This document shows, piece after piece, positions 26,779-35,948 of a stretch of DNA of 64,000 nt; position 1 is the stretch's first letter, and the number at the start of each line of letters is the position of its first letter. A program made the translations under genes and the position numbers. A model generated the notes under the pieces. That model had not been told where the DNA came from. It made no database searches and saw only the letters and a list, made by a program, of their open reading frames with translations. The stretch covers positions 248,001 to 312,000 of the forward strand of contig NZ_JAAQOM010000005.1 of the NCBI RefSeq assembly GCF_011682055.1. Direction: 5' to 3'. The stretch comes from Telluria antibiotica. Its GTDB lineage: Bacteria; Pseudomonadota; Gammaproteobacteria; Burkholderiales; Burkholderiaceae_D.

Positions 26779-28917
26779 TTAGCGGATACGCATGCCCGGC
26801 TGTGCGCCGCTCACCGGCTCGAGCAGGTACAGGCCCGGATTCGCCTTCTCGTCCTGGGCGGATGCGCACAGCACCATGCCTTCCGACACGCCGAACTTCA
26901 TCTTGCGGGGCGCCAGGTTGGCCACGACCACGGTCAGCTTGCCGATCAATTGCTCTGGCTGGTAGGCCGACTTGATACCCGAGAACACATTACGATAGCG
27001 GCCTTCGCCCACATCCAAGGTGAGGCGCAGCAGCTTGCCCGCACCTTCCACGTGCTCGCAATTGACGATTTTCGCCACGCGCAGGTCGATCCTGGTGAAG
27101 TCGTCGATCGAGATTTCCGGCGCCAGGGGCTCGATGTCGGACGCCACAGCGGGCGCCACCGCCGCTTCAGCGGGCGCAGCCGCGGTCTCGGCGGCGGGCG
27201 CAGCAGCCGGGGCCGGCTTGTCGAACAGGTCCTCGACCATCTTCGCGTCCACGCGCTGCATCAGGTGGCTGTACGCGTTGATCGTGCGGCCCAGCAGCGG
27301 GGCGTACACGCGCTCGCCCTGGGTGTCGTCCCACGAGTACGCGTCGTCGCCGAGGAATTCGCGCACCTGCGCGGCCACGTGCGGCAGCACCGGCGACAGC
27401 AGGATCGTCAGCTGGCGGAACAGGATCAGCGCCGCCGTGCACACGTCGTGCAGCTCGGCCGTTTTCGTCTCGTCCTTCGCGAGGATCCACGGCTTGTTCT
27501 CGTCGACGTAGCGGTTGGCGACGTCGGCCACTTCCATGATCTCGCGCAGCGCCTTGCCGAACTCGCGCGCTTCGAAGTTCGCCGCGATCGACGCCTGGCG
27601 CTCGCCGTTTTCGCCGTTCAGTGCGCGCGCGATCCATTGTTTCGCATCATCGGACAACGTGGACGCCAGCTTGCCGTCGAAGCGCTTGGCGATGAAGCCG
27701 GCGCAGCGGCTGGCGATGTTCACGTACTTGCCGATCAGGTCGCTGTTGACGCGCGCGACGAAGTCCTCGCCGGTGAAGTCCAGGTCTTCGACCTTGGCGT
27801 TCAGCTTGAACGCGAGGTAGTAGCGCAGCCATTCCGGATTCATCTTCAGATCGAGGTAGCGCAGCGGCGAGATGCCGGTGCCGCGCGACTTCGACATCTT
27901 TTCGTTGTTCACGGTCAGGTGGCCGTGGACGTTGACCTTCAGCTTGTCGATGATCGGGTGGCCCGAGAAATTCAGCATCGCCGGCCAGAACAGCAGGTGG
28001 AACGACACGATGTCCTTGCCGATGAAGTGCACTTGCTCGGCGGACGGATCGTTCAGGAACGCTTCGTAGTCGATGCCCTGCTTTTCGAAGTAATTCTTCA
28101 GGCTGGCGAGATAGCCGACCGGCGCGTCCAGCCACACGTAGAAGAATTTACCCGGCGCGTCCGGGATCGGGATGCCGAAATACGGGGCGTCGCGCGAGAT
28201 GTCCCAGTCGGCCAGCTTTTCGCCGTTCTCGCCCAGCCATTCCGAGACCTTGTTGACCATCTCGGGCTGCAGGCGGCCCGGCGTGTTCAGCCACTCCTTG
28301 AGGAATTGGAAGCAGCGCGGGTCGGACAGCTTGAAGAAGTACTGCTCGGACGGCTTCAGGATCGGCGTCGAGCCCGTGAACACGGAGTACGGGTTGATCA
28401 GCTCGGTTGGCTGGTAGGCGGCGCCGCACACTTCGCAGTTGTCGCCGTACTGGTCCTTCGCGTGGCAGACGGGGCATTCGCCCTTGATGTTGCGGTCGGC
28501 CAGGAACATGCCCTTCGCCGTGTCGTAGAAGCGGTCGACGGTCTTCGTGTAGATCAGGCCGTTGTCGCGCAGGCGGCGGTAGATGCTCTGCGACAGGTCG
28601 ACGTTTTCGGGCGAGTCGGTCGAATGCCAGTTGTCGAACGCGATGTGGAAGCCGTCCAGGTATTGCGCGCGGCCGGCCGCGATCTTCGCCACGAATTCCT
28701 GCGGCGTCACGCCTTCCTTCTCGGCGGCGATCATGATCGGCGTGCCGTGCGTGTCGTCGGCGCCGACGAAGTGCACCACGCGCTGGGCACCGGCGTCGCG
28801 CTGCATTCGCTGGAAGCGGACCCAGATGTCGGCCTGGATGTACTCCATCATGTGGCCGATGTGGAAGGCAGCGTTGGCGTAGGGCAGGGCGGTGGTGACG
28901 AACAGCTTGCGTGTCAT
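26779..28917 (-). CDS. metG: Methionyl-tRNA synthetase
   Basis: 712 aa, the long dimeric form. HIGH appears in [15 protein letters not shown], a zinc knuckle in [18 protein letters not shown] and KMSKSRG as the second ATP motif. After an Ala/Pro-rich linker (about 560-600), a Trbp111/EMAPII-like tRNA-binding domain (about 610-712) ends the protein. It charges both elongator and initiator tRNA-Met; an initiator tRNA gene lies at 46.2 kb. It is divergent from apbC. Confidence 0.98.
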   Translation of the reverse strand: MTRKLFVTTALPYANAAFHIGHMMEYIQADIWVRFQRMQRDAGAQRVVHFVGADDTHGTPIMIAAEKEGVTPQEFVAKIAAGRAQYLDGFHIAFDNWHSTDSPENVDLSQSIYRRLRDNGLIYTKTVDRFYDTAKGMFLADRNIKGECPVCHAKDQYGDNCEVCGAAYQPTELINPYSVFTGSTPILKPSEQYFFKLSDPRCFQFLKEWLNTPGRLQPEMVNKVSEWLGENGEKLADWDISRDAPYFGIPIPDAPGKFFYVWLDAPVGYLASLKNYFEKQGIDYEAFLNDPSAEQVHFIGKDIVSFHLLFWPAMLNFSGHPIIDKLKVNVHGHLTVNNEKMSKSRGTGISPLRYLDLKMNPEWLRYYLAFKLNAKVEDLDFTGEDFVARVNSDLIGKYVNIASRCAGFIAKRFDGKLASTLSDDAKQWIARALNGENGERQASIAANFEAREFGKALREIMEVADVANRYVDENKPWILAKDETKTAELHDVCTAALILFRQLTILLSPVLPHVAAQVREFLGDDAYSWDDTQGERVYAPLLGRTINAYSHLMQRVDAKMVEDLFDKPAPAAAPAAETAAAPAEAAVAPAVASDIEPLAPEISIDDFTRIDLRVAKIVNCEHVEGAGKLLRLTLDVGEGRYRNVFSGIKSAYQPEQLIGKLTVVVANLAPRKMKFGVSEGMVLCASAQDEKANPGLYLLEPVSGAQPGMRIR

Positions 28918-29064
28918 GGTCGATGGTTTGGAAGGTATATGAAAAAAGGCATTTTACCAGCGGATGACCCTGAGCGCGCAGGGGGTACTTTGCCCATTTG
29001 CCAGCCTGGCAACAGTCGTTCCCCCGTTTTGCGCTAAACTTGCGCATCACATCCGGAGAACCCA

Positions 29065-30153
29065 ATGAGCATCACGCTTGAAGACGTCAAGGCCGCCCTG
29101 GCCGCTGTCGTCGATCCCAATACCAATAAAGATTTCGTCACCTCCAAGTCAGTCAAGAACATCCAGGTCGATGGCGGCAACGTCGCCTTCGACATCGAGC
29201 TCGGCTATCCGGCGAAGAGCCAGGTCGCGGGCATCCGCGCGTCCGTCGTCGACGCGCTGCGCAAGCTGCCCGGCGTGGACAACGTCAGCGTGAACGTCAC
29301 GAGCAAGATCCTGTCGCACGCCGTGCAGCGGGGCCTGAAGGTGATGCCGAACGTGAAGAACATCATCGCCGTCGCATCCGGCAAGGGCGGCGTCGGCAAG
29401 TCGACGACCGCCGTCAACCTGGCGCTTGCGCTTGCGGCCGAGGGCGCGTCGGTGGGCCTGCTCGACGCCGACATCTACGGTCCGTCGCAGCCGATGATGC
29501 TGGGCGTGACCGGCCGTCCGCAAAGCCTGGACGGCAAGACGATGGAGCCGCTGGAAAACCACGGCGTGCAGGTGTCGTCGATCGGCTTCATGATCGATCC
29601 GGACGAGCCGATGGTGTGGCGCGGCCCGATGGTCACGCAGGCGCTGCAGCAACTGCTGGAGCAGACGAACTGGCGCAACCTCGACTACCTGATCGTCGAC
29701 ATGCCCCCGGGCACGGGCGACATCCAGCTGACGCTGTCGCAGAAAGTGCCCGTCACGGGCGCCGTGATCGTCACCACCCCGCAGGACATCGCCCTGCTGG
29801 ACGCCCGCAAGGGTCTCAAGATGTTCGAGAAGGTCGGCATCCCGATCGTCGGCGTCGTGGAAAACATGAGCACCCACATCTGCTCCAACTGTGGCCACGT
29901 CGAGGCGATCTTCGGCCAGGGCGGCGGCGAGAAGATGTGCGCCGACTTCCACGTCGACTTCCTCGGCAAGCTGCCGCTGCAGCTGTCGATCCGCGAGCAG
30001 ACCGATTCCGGCACGCCGACCGTCGTCGCGGAGCCGGATGGTTCCGTCGCCGCGATCTACAAGGACATCGCGCGCAAGGTCGCCGTCAAGGTGGCGGAGC
30101 AGGCCAAGGACATGTCGGCGAAGTTTCCGACGATCGTCGTCAAGAACGACTGA
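29065..30153 (+). CDS. apbC: Iron-sulfur cluster carrier ApbC/Mrp
   Basis: 362 aa. An N-terminal MIP18/DUF59 domain (about 1-80) precedes a MinD/Mrp P-loop ATPase with IIAVASGKGGVGKSTTAVNL, DIYGPSQP and VDMPPGTGD. The CSNC pair in STHICSNCGHVEAIFGQGGG is the bridging Fe-S site between monomers. It delivers Fe-S clusters to apo-proteins. It is monocistronic; a GTAGGGTGGGC repeat follows four bases after the stop. Confidence 0.97.
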   Translation: MSITLEDVKAALAAVVDPNTNKDFVTSKSVKNIQVDGGNVAFDIELGYPAKSQVAGIRASVVDALRKLPGVDNVSVNVTSKILSHAVQRGLKVMPNVKNIIAVASGKGGVGKSTTAVNLALALAAEGASVGLLDADIYGPSQPMMLGVTGRPQSLDGKTMEPLENHGVQVSSIGFMIDPDEPMVWRGPMVTQALQQLLEQTNWRNLDYLIVDMPPGTGDIQLTLSQKVPVTGAVIVTTPQDIALLDARKGLKMFEKVGIPIVGVVENMSTHICSNCGHVEAIFGQGGGEKMCADFHVDFLGKLPLQLSIREQTDSGTPTVVAEPDGSVAAIYKDIARKVAVKVAEQAKDMSAKFPTIVVKND

Positions 30154-30157
30154 ACGG

Positions 30158-30234
30158 GTAGGGTGGGCACACCGTGCCCACGCGGACGTTCGCGCGACGC
30201 ATGCGTTCGCGTGGGCACATGGTGCCCACCCTAC
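30158..30234. repeat. GTAGGGTGGGC inverted repeat element, copy 2
   Basis: GTAGGGTGGGCAC (30158-30170) is inverted as GTGCCCACCCTAC (30222-30234). Inner GTGCCCACGC/GCGTGGGCAC arms allow a long hairpin. It lies between apbC and the RlmN-like gene, ending 9 bp before the latter. Confidence 0.85.
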
Positions 30235-30243
30235 GATGACCCT

Positions 30244-31287
30244 ATGAGGATTGAAACGTTCCGCGCGCGCCTGCGCGACCTGGGCGCCCAGCCGCTGCAC
30301 GTCGACCGCGTGCTGCGCGACTGGGTCCGCGTGATGGACCACGACCGTGGCCGGCGGCGCCCCGACGATTTCCTGCCGAAGCCCGTGCGCACCGCACTGC
30401 CGCAACTCGATGCGGAGCTGGATGCGCTCGCGCGCGTGCTCAGCACGCACCCGGCCGACGATGGCTCGGCGCGCCTCCTGGTCGGCCTCGCGGACGGCCA
30501 GACGGTGGAAACCGTGCTGCTGCCGCGCGACGGCGTGTGCGTGTCGAGCCAGGTCGGTTGCGCCGTCGGCTGCCAGTTCTGCATGACGGGGCAAAGCGGC
30601 TTGATCCGGCAAGTGACGAGTGGCGAGATCGTCGCGCAGGTCGTGCTGGCGCGCCGGCTGCGGCCCGTCAAGAAGGTCGTGTTCATGGGCATGGGCGAGC
30701 CCGCGCACAACCTCGACAATGTGCTCGAAGCCATCGACCTGCTGGGCATCGAAGGCAATATCGCGCACAAGAATCTCGTGTTCTCGACGGTGGGCGACCC
30801 GCGCGTGTTCGAGCGCCTGCCTGCCGGCCGCGTGAAGCCGGCGCTGGCGCTGTCGCTGCACACGACGAAACCGGACCTGCGCGCGCGCCTGCTGCCGCGC
30901 GCACCGCGCTTCACGGCGCGCGAACTGGTCGAGGAGGGCGAACGCTATGCCCGCCTGACCGGCTATCCGATCCAGTACCAGTGGACGTTGCTGGACGGTG
31001 TCAACGACGGGCACGACGAGCTCGATGCCCTCGTTGACCTCTTGCGCGGCAAGTACGCCGTGCTGAACATGATCCCCTACAACACGAATCCCGGCTTGCC
31101 GTTTCAAAGGCCCGGCTGGGACAAGGCGCGCGCGATCGCAGCAATGCTGTTCGAGCGCGGGGTGTTGACCAAGCTGCGCGATTCGGCCGGGCAGGACGTC
31201 GATGGCGGCTGCGGGCAGTTGCGGGCGCGGGCGGTGGGGGAGCGTACGGTCACGCTGCGTCGCGCGAACGGGGCGTGCGACGGGTAG
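30244..31287 (+). CDS. RlmN/Cfr-family radical SAM RNA methyltransferase, likely paralogue
   Basis: 347 aa from the ATG at 30244. The radical SAM triad is CAVGCQFC. Seven residues before its first Cys is a further Cys (CVSSQVGC), and near the C-terminus is GGCGQL: these match the two catalytic Cys of RlmN, so it is probably active in C2-adenosine methylation. GEPAHNLDNVLEAI and MIPYNTNP are also family features. The main rlmN of betaproteobacteria usually sits in a ndk-hisS context, which is absent, so this is probably a second copy. It is flanked by GTAGGGTGGGC repeats on both sides. Confidence 0.85.
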   Translation: MRIETFRARLRDLGAQPLHVDRVLRDWVRVMDHDRGRRRPDDFLPKPVRTALPQLDAELDALARVLSTHPADDGSARLLVGLADGQTVETVLLPRDGVCVSSQVGCAVGCQFCMTGQSGLIRQVTSGEIVAQVVLARRLRPVKKVVFMGMGEPAHNLDNVLEAIDLLGIEGNIAHKNLVFSTVGDPRVFERLPAGRVKPALALSLHTTKPDLRARLLPRAPRFTARELVEEGERYARLTGYPIQYQWTLLDGVNDGHDELDALVDLLRGKYAVLNMIPYNTNPGLPFQRPGWDKARAIAAMLFERGVLTKLRDSAGQDVDGGCGQLRARAVGERTVTLRRANGACDG

Positions 31288-31304
31288 CGCCAACTTGTCG
31301 CAAA

Positions 31305-31335
31305 CGTCCGCGTGGGCATGGGATGCCCACCCTAC
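31305..31335. repeat. GTAGGGTGGGC repeat, half element, copy 3
   Basis: CGCGTGGGCA, then GCCCACCCTAC (31325-31335): one end of the same element as at 30158-30234. Its end overlaps the stop codon of the minus-strand gene starting at 31332. Confidence 0.75.
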
Positions 31336-32030
31336 ACCAGGGCAAATCGTTCGATGGGTTCGACCGCCGCGCTCGACATGTACCAGTCGTTGACGACGAG
31401 TTCCAGCGTATCCACGGTCATCGTGCCGAGCGGCGTGTCGCGCAGTGCGGCCAATGCCGCGGCGAGCCGTGCCGGATCGGCGGGCGGCGTCACGAAGCGC
31501 AACACCGTCATGTGCGCCGTCACGAGCCGGTAGCGCTGGTCCAGCCCGGCACCCAGGCCGCACACGCGCAGCACGTCGCGCAGGCGCGTGCGCAGCCGTT
31601 CCAGTGTGTCGTCGCGGGGAAAGCCGCGGACCAGCACGGCGCCGCGCGACGTCGTGATGCCGGCCAGGTCCACGTCGAACGCGGGCACGCCTGCCACGGC
31701 GGCGCGCACGGCCGTGGCGTAATCTGCGCTGCGCGCCAGGTGCGGCGCGCAATGTTCGGTGACGGTGAACAGCGACAGCACCGTCATGTGCAAGTCGGAC
31801 AGGGGCTGGCGGTACTGGCGCGGGTCGGCGTCGGCCAGCCGGTCCTGCAGGTCCGCGAGGCGCGCCGCCAGCGCCGGGTCGGGGCGCGCGACCAGGCTGA
31901 TGCCGCGGCGCGGATCGAGGCCGCCGGTCAGGTGCAGGTCGCATTCGACGTCGCCGCGGGAGACGGCGGGCCAGGCACGGTCCCACATCGCATCGTAGTG
32001 GGATTGCAAGTGGAGTAGGGAAGCGCTCAT
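31332..32030 (-). CDS. 2H phosphoesterase-like protein (2'-5' RNA ligase superfamily)
   Basis: 232 aa. Two HxT motifs, LHMTVLSL (about residue 80) and AHMTVLRF (about 172), are the paired active-site strands of the 2H fold, which hydrolyses 2',3'-cyclic phosphates or joins RNA ends. GAVLVRGFP between them is also typical. The RNA or nucleotide substrate is not predictable. It converges with the RlmN-like gene. Its stop lies in a dispersed repeat, so the last residues may differ between strains. Confidence 0.82.
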   Translation of the reverse strand: MSASLLHLQSHYDAMWDRAWPAVSRGDVECDLHLTGGLDPRRGISLVARPDPALAARLADLQDRLADADPRQYRQPLSDLHMTVLSLFTVTEHCAPHLARSADYATAVRAAVAGVPAFDVDLAGITTSRGAVLVRGFPRDDTLERLRTRLRDVLRVCGLGAGLDQRYRLVTAHMTVLRFVTPPADPARLAAALAALRDTPLGTMTVDTLELVVNDWYMSSAAVEPIERFALV

Positions 32031-32058
32031 CGTGGCGATTATCGCTGCTCCGGGCGTG

Positions 32059-33225
32059 TTATGCCGCGCGTCCGATGCTGGGCGCCAGCTGGCGCGCGCA
32101 GACGCGGTTGCGGCCGGCGCGCTTGGCGTCGTACATCAGCTCGTCCGCAACGGCGATCAGGGCTTGCGGCGTGACGGCCGCGCCGGCGCCGAAATCCACG
32201 CCGACGACGCCGAAGCTGGCCGTCGTCGCGAGCACCGCGTCACCGCAGTCGACGCGCCGGGCGGCGAACGCCGTGCGGATGCGCTCGGCCAGTTCGACGG
32301 CACCGTCCAGTTGCGTCTCGGGCAGGATGATGAGGAATTCTTCGCCGCCGTAGCGCACGACCGTGTCGACGGCGTCGCGCGTCAGGGCTTGCAGCAGGTG
32401 GCCGAAGCAGCGCAGCAATTCGTCGCCCGCATGGTGGCCGTACGTGTCGTTGATCGCCTTGAAGCCGTCCAGGTCGCACATGATCAGCGACAGGTCCAGG
32501 CCGTAGCGGCGCGCGCGCGCGATCTCGCCGTCGAGCAGGGCGGCGTTCAGGTGGCGCCGGTTGTAGCAGCCCGTCAGCGGATCGCGGATCGACAAATTCG
32601 TCAGCACCTGCTGCGTGCGGTACTGCTCGCGCCACAGCCGGGCGTGGCGGATCGCGGCGACGGCGCCGAACGCATTGGCGAACAGGATCAGCATCGTCAT
32701 CGACACGAGGCGGCGCGTCGATTCGAGATGCTCGTACCAGGCCAGTGCGATGAACGAGAGGCTCGCGCCAAGCGCGATGGCGATCGCGGTGCGCAGGCGG
32801 TTCGGGATGAAGATCAGCACGACGACGGCCATCAGGCCGATCGAGGTGCCGTGCAGCAGCGCGTCGGCCGGACGGCGCCACGCGACGATCATATAGGTGA
32901 ACATGCCCAGCGACGTGAACGCGCTCGCCACCCGGTACGCGGCCGTCACGGGCGCATCCGCGCGGCGCGCGTAGCGCAGGCCCACGTACGCCAGCACGGG
33001 CACGGCGCAGCGCGCGAGCAGCGACGGGATGGCGCCCGGCAGGCCGAGGGCCAGGACGTCGCTGACGCTGAATATGATGTAGAACAGCGAGCACAGGGTC
33101 AGTGCGCGGCGCAGGTCGCGCAGGATCGTGCGCGCCTGCGCGTGCAGGAAGCCCGTCTCCATCGCGGCGCACGTGAACTCGCCGCGCAGGTGCGCAATGG
33201 CAGCGGTGCTCGGATCGTTCGGCAT
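32059..33225 (-). CDS. Membrane diguanylate cyclase (GGDEF)
   Basis: 388 aa. About six membrane helices fill residues 25-190, with no recognised sensor fold. The GGDEF domain (about 205-375) begins IRDPLTGCYNRRHLNAAL and has the active motif RYGGEEF, so it should make c-di-GMP. The inhibitory I-site RxxD is missing: the aligned residues read DAVD, with an Arg one place out of register. Feedback inhibition may therefore be lost. Its product could act on the PilZ brake encoded at 22.2 kb. Confidence 0.92.
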   Translation of the reverse strand: MPNDPSTAAIAHLRGEFTCAAMETGFLHAQARTILRDLRRALTLCSLFYIIFSVSDVLALGLPGAIPSLLARCAVPVLAYVGLRYARRADAPVTAAYRVASAFTSLGMFTYMIVAWRRPADALLHGTSIGLMAVVVLIFIPNRLRTAIAIALGASLSFIALAWYEHLESTRRLVSMTMLILFANAFGAVAAIRHARLWREQYRTQQVLTNLSIRDPLTGCYNRRHLNAALLDGEIARARRYGLDLSLIMCDLDGFKAINDTYGHHAGDELLRCFGHLLQALTRDAVDTVVRYGGEEFLIILPETQLDGAVELAERIRTAFAARRVDCGDAVLATTASFGVVGVDFGAGAAVTPQALIAVADELMYDAKRAGRNRVCARQLAPSIGRAA

Positions 33226-33495
33226 GGCGGCGATGTTGGACAGGGTGAAAGAGGAGGCGAGACTCTAGCCAAAAATTTACTTTCTGTAAAGTAATTTTCG
33301 GCCGTCGGGGCTCACCGTGCAGCGGGCCCGGGCATCGCCCATTGGCGGGGCAGGCTGTAAAATAGCTCCTTGTCCCGAGAGGCGTCCCGATCGTGCGTGT
33401 AGCCGGCGGGACGATGCCCGCGCCGGCGCTCGTGCGCCGCGGGCGCTTCGTCAACCAGGTCCCGCCAGTCGGGGCCGCAGCCATCGTATCCGACC

Positions 33496-34887
33496 ATGAC
33501 CGTCCGTACCCGTTTCGCTCCCAGCCCGACCGGCTATCTCCACCTCGGCGGCGCCCGCACCGCGCTGTATTCGTGGGCCTATGCCCGCCACTTCGGCGGC
33601 ACTTTCGTCCTGCGCATCGAAGATACCGACCTGGAGCGTTCGACGCCGGAAGCCGTGCAGGCGATCCTGCAGGGCATGGAATGGCTCGGCCTGGCGCACG
33701 ACGAAGGCCCGTTCTACCAGATGCAGCGCATGGACCGCTACCGCGAGGTGGTGAAGGGCATGCTGGAAGCGGGCACCGCGTACCTGTGCTATTGCTCGCC
33801 GGACGAAGTGGAAGCGATGCGCGAGCGCATGCGCGCCGCCGGCGAAAAGCCCCGCTACGACGGCACGTGGCGCCCGGAGCCCGGCAAGACGTTGCCACCC
33901 GTGCCGGAAGGCGTCAAACCCGTCGTGCGCTTCAAGAATCCCCTGGACGGCGAAGTCACGTGGCACGACGTCGTCAAGGGGCCGATCACCATCGCCAACA
34001 AGGAATTGGACGACCTCGTGATCGCCCGTCCGGACGGCACGCCGACGTATAACTTCTGCGTCGCCGTCGACGACTGGGACATGAAGATCACGCACGTGTT
34101 GCGCGGCGACGACCACGTCAACAACACGCCGCGCCAGATCAACATCTTGCGCGCGCTGGGCGCGGAGCTGCCGCAGTACGGCCACCTGCCGATGATCCTC
34201 GGCCCGGACGGCCAGAAGCTCTCCAAGCGCCACGGCGCCGTCAGCGTGATGGAGTATCCGGAGCAGGGTTATCTGCCGGAAGCGATGCTGAACTATCTCG
34301 CGCGCCTGGGCTGGAGCCACGGCGACGACGAGATCTTCTCGATGCAGCAGTTCACCGAGTGGTTCAACCTCGATCACCTGACCGCGTCGGCCGCGCAGTT
34401 CAATCCGGAAAAGCTGGGCTGGCTGAACAACCACTACATCAAGCAGGCCGACAACGAGCGCCTGGCCGGCCTCGCCCGTCCGAAGATGGAGCGCGAGGGC
34501 GCCGTGTTCGACGGCGCGCCGCCGCTCGCCGCCGTGCTGGGCCTCATGAAGGAGCGTACCAACACCATCAACGAACTGGCCGATGCCGCGATGCTGTTCT
34601 ACCGCGCGCCGAAGCCGGACGCGGCGCTGCTCGAGCAGCACCTGACGGACGCCGTGCGCCCCGCGCTGGCCCAGTTCGCCGAGCGCCTGCGCGACGTGGA
34701 ATGGACGAAGCCGGCCCTGTCCGCGATGATGAAGGAAGTGCTCGCGGCGCACGGCCTCAAGATGCCGCAACTCGCGATGCCGCTGCGCCTGTTGGTGACG
34801 GGCCAGCTGCAGACGCCGGCCATCGACGCCGTGCTGGAATTGTTCGGCCGCGAGACGGTGTCGGCGCGCGTGGCCCAAGGACTGTGA
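33496..34887 (+). CDS. gltX: Glutamyl-tRNA synthetase
   Basis: 463 aa, class I synthetase. [21 protein letters not shown] holds the HIGH motif and [10 protein letters not shown] the KMSKS motif; [14 protein letters not shown] is also typical. It makes Glu-tRNA(Glu) for protein and haem synthesis. It lies directly upstream of an array with five tRNA-Glu genes. The 270-bp region before it (33226-33495) has a TGTAAAAT extended -10-like site near 33356 and no gene. Confidence 0.97.
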   Translation: MTVRTRFAPSPTGYLHLGGARTALYSWAYARHFGGTFVLRIEDTDLERSTPEAVQAILQGMEWLGLAHDEGPFYQMQRMDRYREVVKGMLEAGTAYLCYCSPDEVEAMRERMRAAGEKPRYDGTWRPEPGKTLPPVPEGVKPVVRFKNPLDGEVTWHDVVKGPITIANKELDDLVIARPDGTPTYNFCVAVDDWDMKITHVLRGDDHVNNTPRQINILRALGAELPQYGHLPMILGPDGQKLSKRHGAVSVMEYPEQGYLPEAMLNYLARLGWSHGDDEIFSMQQFTEWFNLDHLTASAAQFNPEKLGWLNNHYIKQADNERLAGLARPKMEREGAVFDGAPPLAAVLGLMKERTNTINELADAAMLFYRAPKPDAALLEQHLTDAVRPALAQFAERLRDVEWTKPALSAMMKEVLAAHGLKMPQLAMPLRLLVTGQLQTPAIDAVLELFGRETVSARVAQGL

Positions 34888-34901
34888 TTCCCACTTGGTA
34901 T

Positions 34902-34930
34902 TTGCGAAATGCAAGTGCGTCCGCTATAAT
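34902..34930 (+). promoter_or_regulatory. Sigma-70 promoter of the tRNA array
   Basis: TTGCGA (34902-34907), a 17-base spacer and a perfect TATAAT (34925-34930), 19 bases before the first tRNA-Ala. Confidence 0.85.
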
Positions 34931-34949
34931 GCTCGCACTTCAGCGCTGC

Positions 34950-35025
<76 letters not shown>

Positions 35026-35056
35026 CGTTCTGAAGTGAAGTACGACGCAGTCCAGG

Positions 35057-35132
35057 GTCCCCATCGTCTAGAGGCCTAGGACATCACCCTTTCACGGTGA
35101 GTACCGGGGTTCGAATCCCCGTGGGGACGCCA
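35057..35132 (+). tRNA. tRNA-Glu (TTC), copy 1
   Basis: 76 nt with encoded CCA. The anticodon arm TCACC-CTTTCAC-GGTGA reads TTC. It is identical to the other four Glu copies, and lies downstream of gltX, which charges it. Confidence 0.98.
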
Positions 35133-35170
35133 GATTCGTTGGCAGTATGTTAGAGTGCTGTTTTCCCGTA

Positions 35171-35246
<76 letters not shown>

Positions 35247-35279
35247 AGCAGGGAAAAGCAGCAGTCGTAACAGTCCAGG

Positions 35280-35355
35280 GTCCCCATCGTCTAGAGGCCT
35301 AGGACATCACCCTTTCACGGTGAGTACCGGGGTTCGAATCCCCGTGGGGACGCCA
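35280..35355 (+). tRNA. tRNA-Glu (TTC), copy 2
   Basis: 76 nt, identical to copy 1. A degenerate hairpin repeat and a terminator follow before the next tRNA. Confidence 0.98.
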
Positions 35356-35367
35356 AGAATTTATTCG

Positions 35368-35410
35368 CCGGGGTCGGGGCCCGAAATTATCGGTTGGGCT
35401 CTGACACCGG
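35368..35410. repeat. GGGGTCAGAGC hairpin repeat, copy 3 (degenerate)
   Basis: CCGGGGTCGGGGCCC (35368-35382) faces GGGCTCTGACACCGG (35396-35410) around a loop close to that of copy 2. Three arm positions no longer pair, so this is an older copy inside the tRNA array. Confidence 0.7.
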
Positions 35411-35432
35411 CAGAATAGCAGGTGTTGCAAGG

Positions 35433-35457
35433 AAGCCGCCTTGAGCGGCTTTTGTTT
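35433..35457 (+). terminator. Intrinsic terminator inside the tRNA array
   Basis: AAGCCGC-CTTGA-GCGGCTT stem with a following T-rich run. It would end the Ala-Glu-Ala-Glu transcript, so the last four tRNAs probably need another promoter or readthrough. Confidence 0.75.
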
Positions 35458-35458
35458 T

Positions 35459-35534
<76 letters not shown>

Positions 35535-35566
35535 AGTTTCAAGTATCAAGTAGCGCGGTAGTTCGG

Positions 35567-35642
35567 GTCCCCATCGTCTAGAGGCCTAGGACATCACCCT
35601 TTCACGGTGAGTACCGGGGTTCGAATCCCCGTGGGGACGCCA
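35567..35642 (+). tRNA. tRNA-Glu (TTC), copy 3
   Basis: 76 nt with CCA, identical to the other Glu copies. Confidence 0.98.
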
Positions 35643-35693
35643 AGGTTTTGGTGTATGATGCCTGCGATCAGGCATAGCGGTAAAAGTTCCAGG

Positions 35694-35769
35694 GTCCCCA
35701 TCGTCTAGAGGCCTAGGACATCACCCTTTCACGGTGAGTACCGGGGTTCGAATCCCCGTGGGGACGCCA
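35694..35769 (+). tRNA. tRNA-Glu (TTC), copy 4
   Basis: 76 nt with CCA. The spacer before it has a TATGAT -10-like hexamer (near 35655) that may act as an internal promoter. Confidence 0.98.
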
Positions 35770-35803
35770 AGCATTCGGCAGCAGGCAGTAACAACAGTTT
35801 TAG

Positions 35804-35879
35804 GTCCCCATCGTCTAGAGGCCTAGGACATCACCCTTTCACGGTGAGTACCGGGGTTCGAATCCCCGTGGGGACGCCA
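35804..35879 (+). tRNA. tRNA-Glu (TTC), copy 5
   Basis: 76 nt with CCA, the last tRNA of the array. A terminator begins eight bases later. Confidence 0.98.
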
Positions 35880-35886
35880 GTCAAAG

Positions 35887-35932
35887 ACCGGAGCAGACCA
35901 CCCGCGCATGCGGACAGGTGCTCCGGTTTTTC
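35887..35932 (+). terminator. Terminator at the end of the tRNA array
   Basis: ACCGGAGCA (35887-35895) pairs with TGCTCCGGT (35919-35927), followed by a T-rich run. It separates the tRNAs from earP. Confidence 0.85.
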
Positions 35933-35948
35933 TTTGGGTCCGCAAAAC

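Noticed and set aside
35844-35948. Upstream extension of earP through the tRNA array
   Set aside because: It would translate part of tRNA-Glu copy 5 and a terminator; the family start fits the ATG at 35949.
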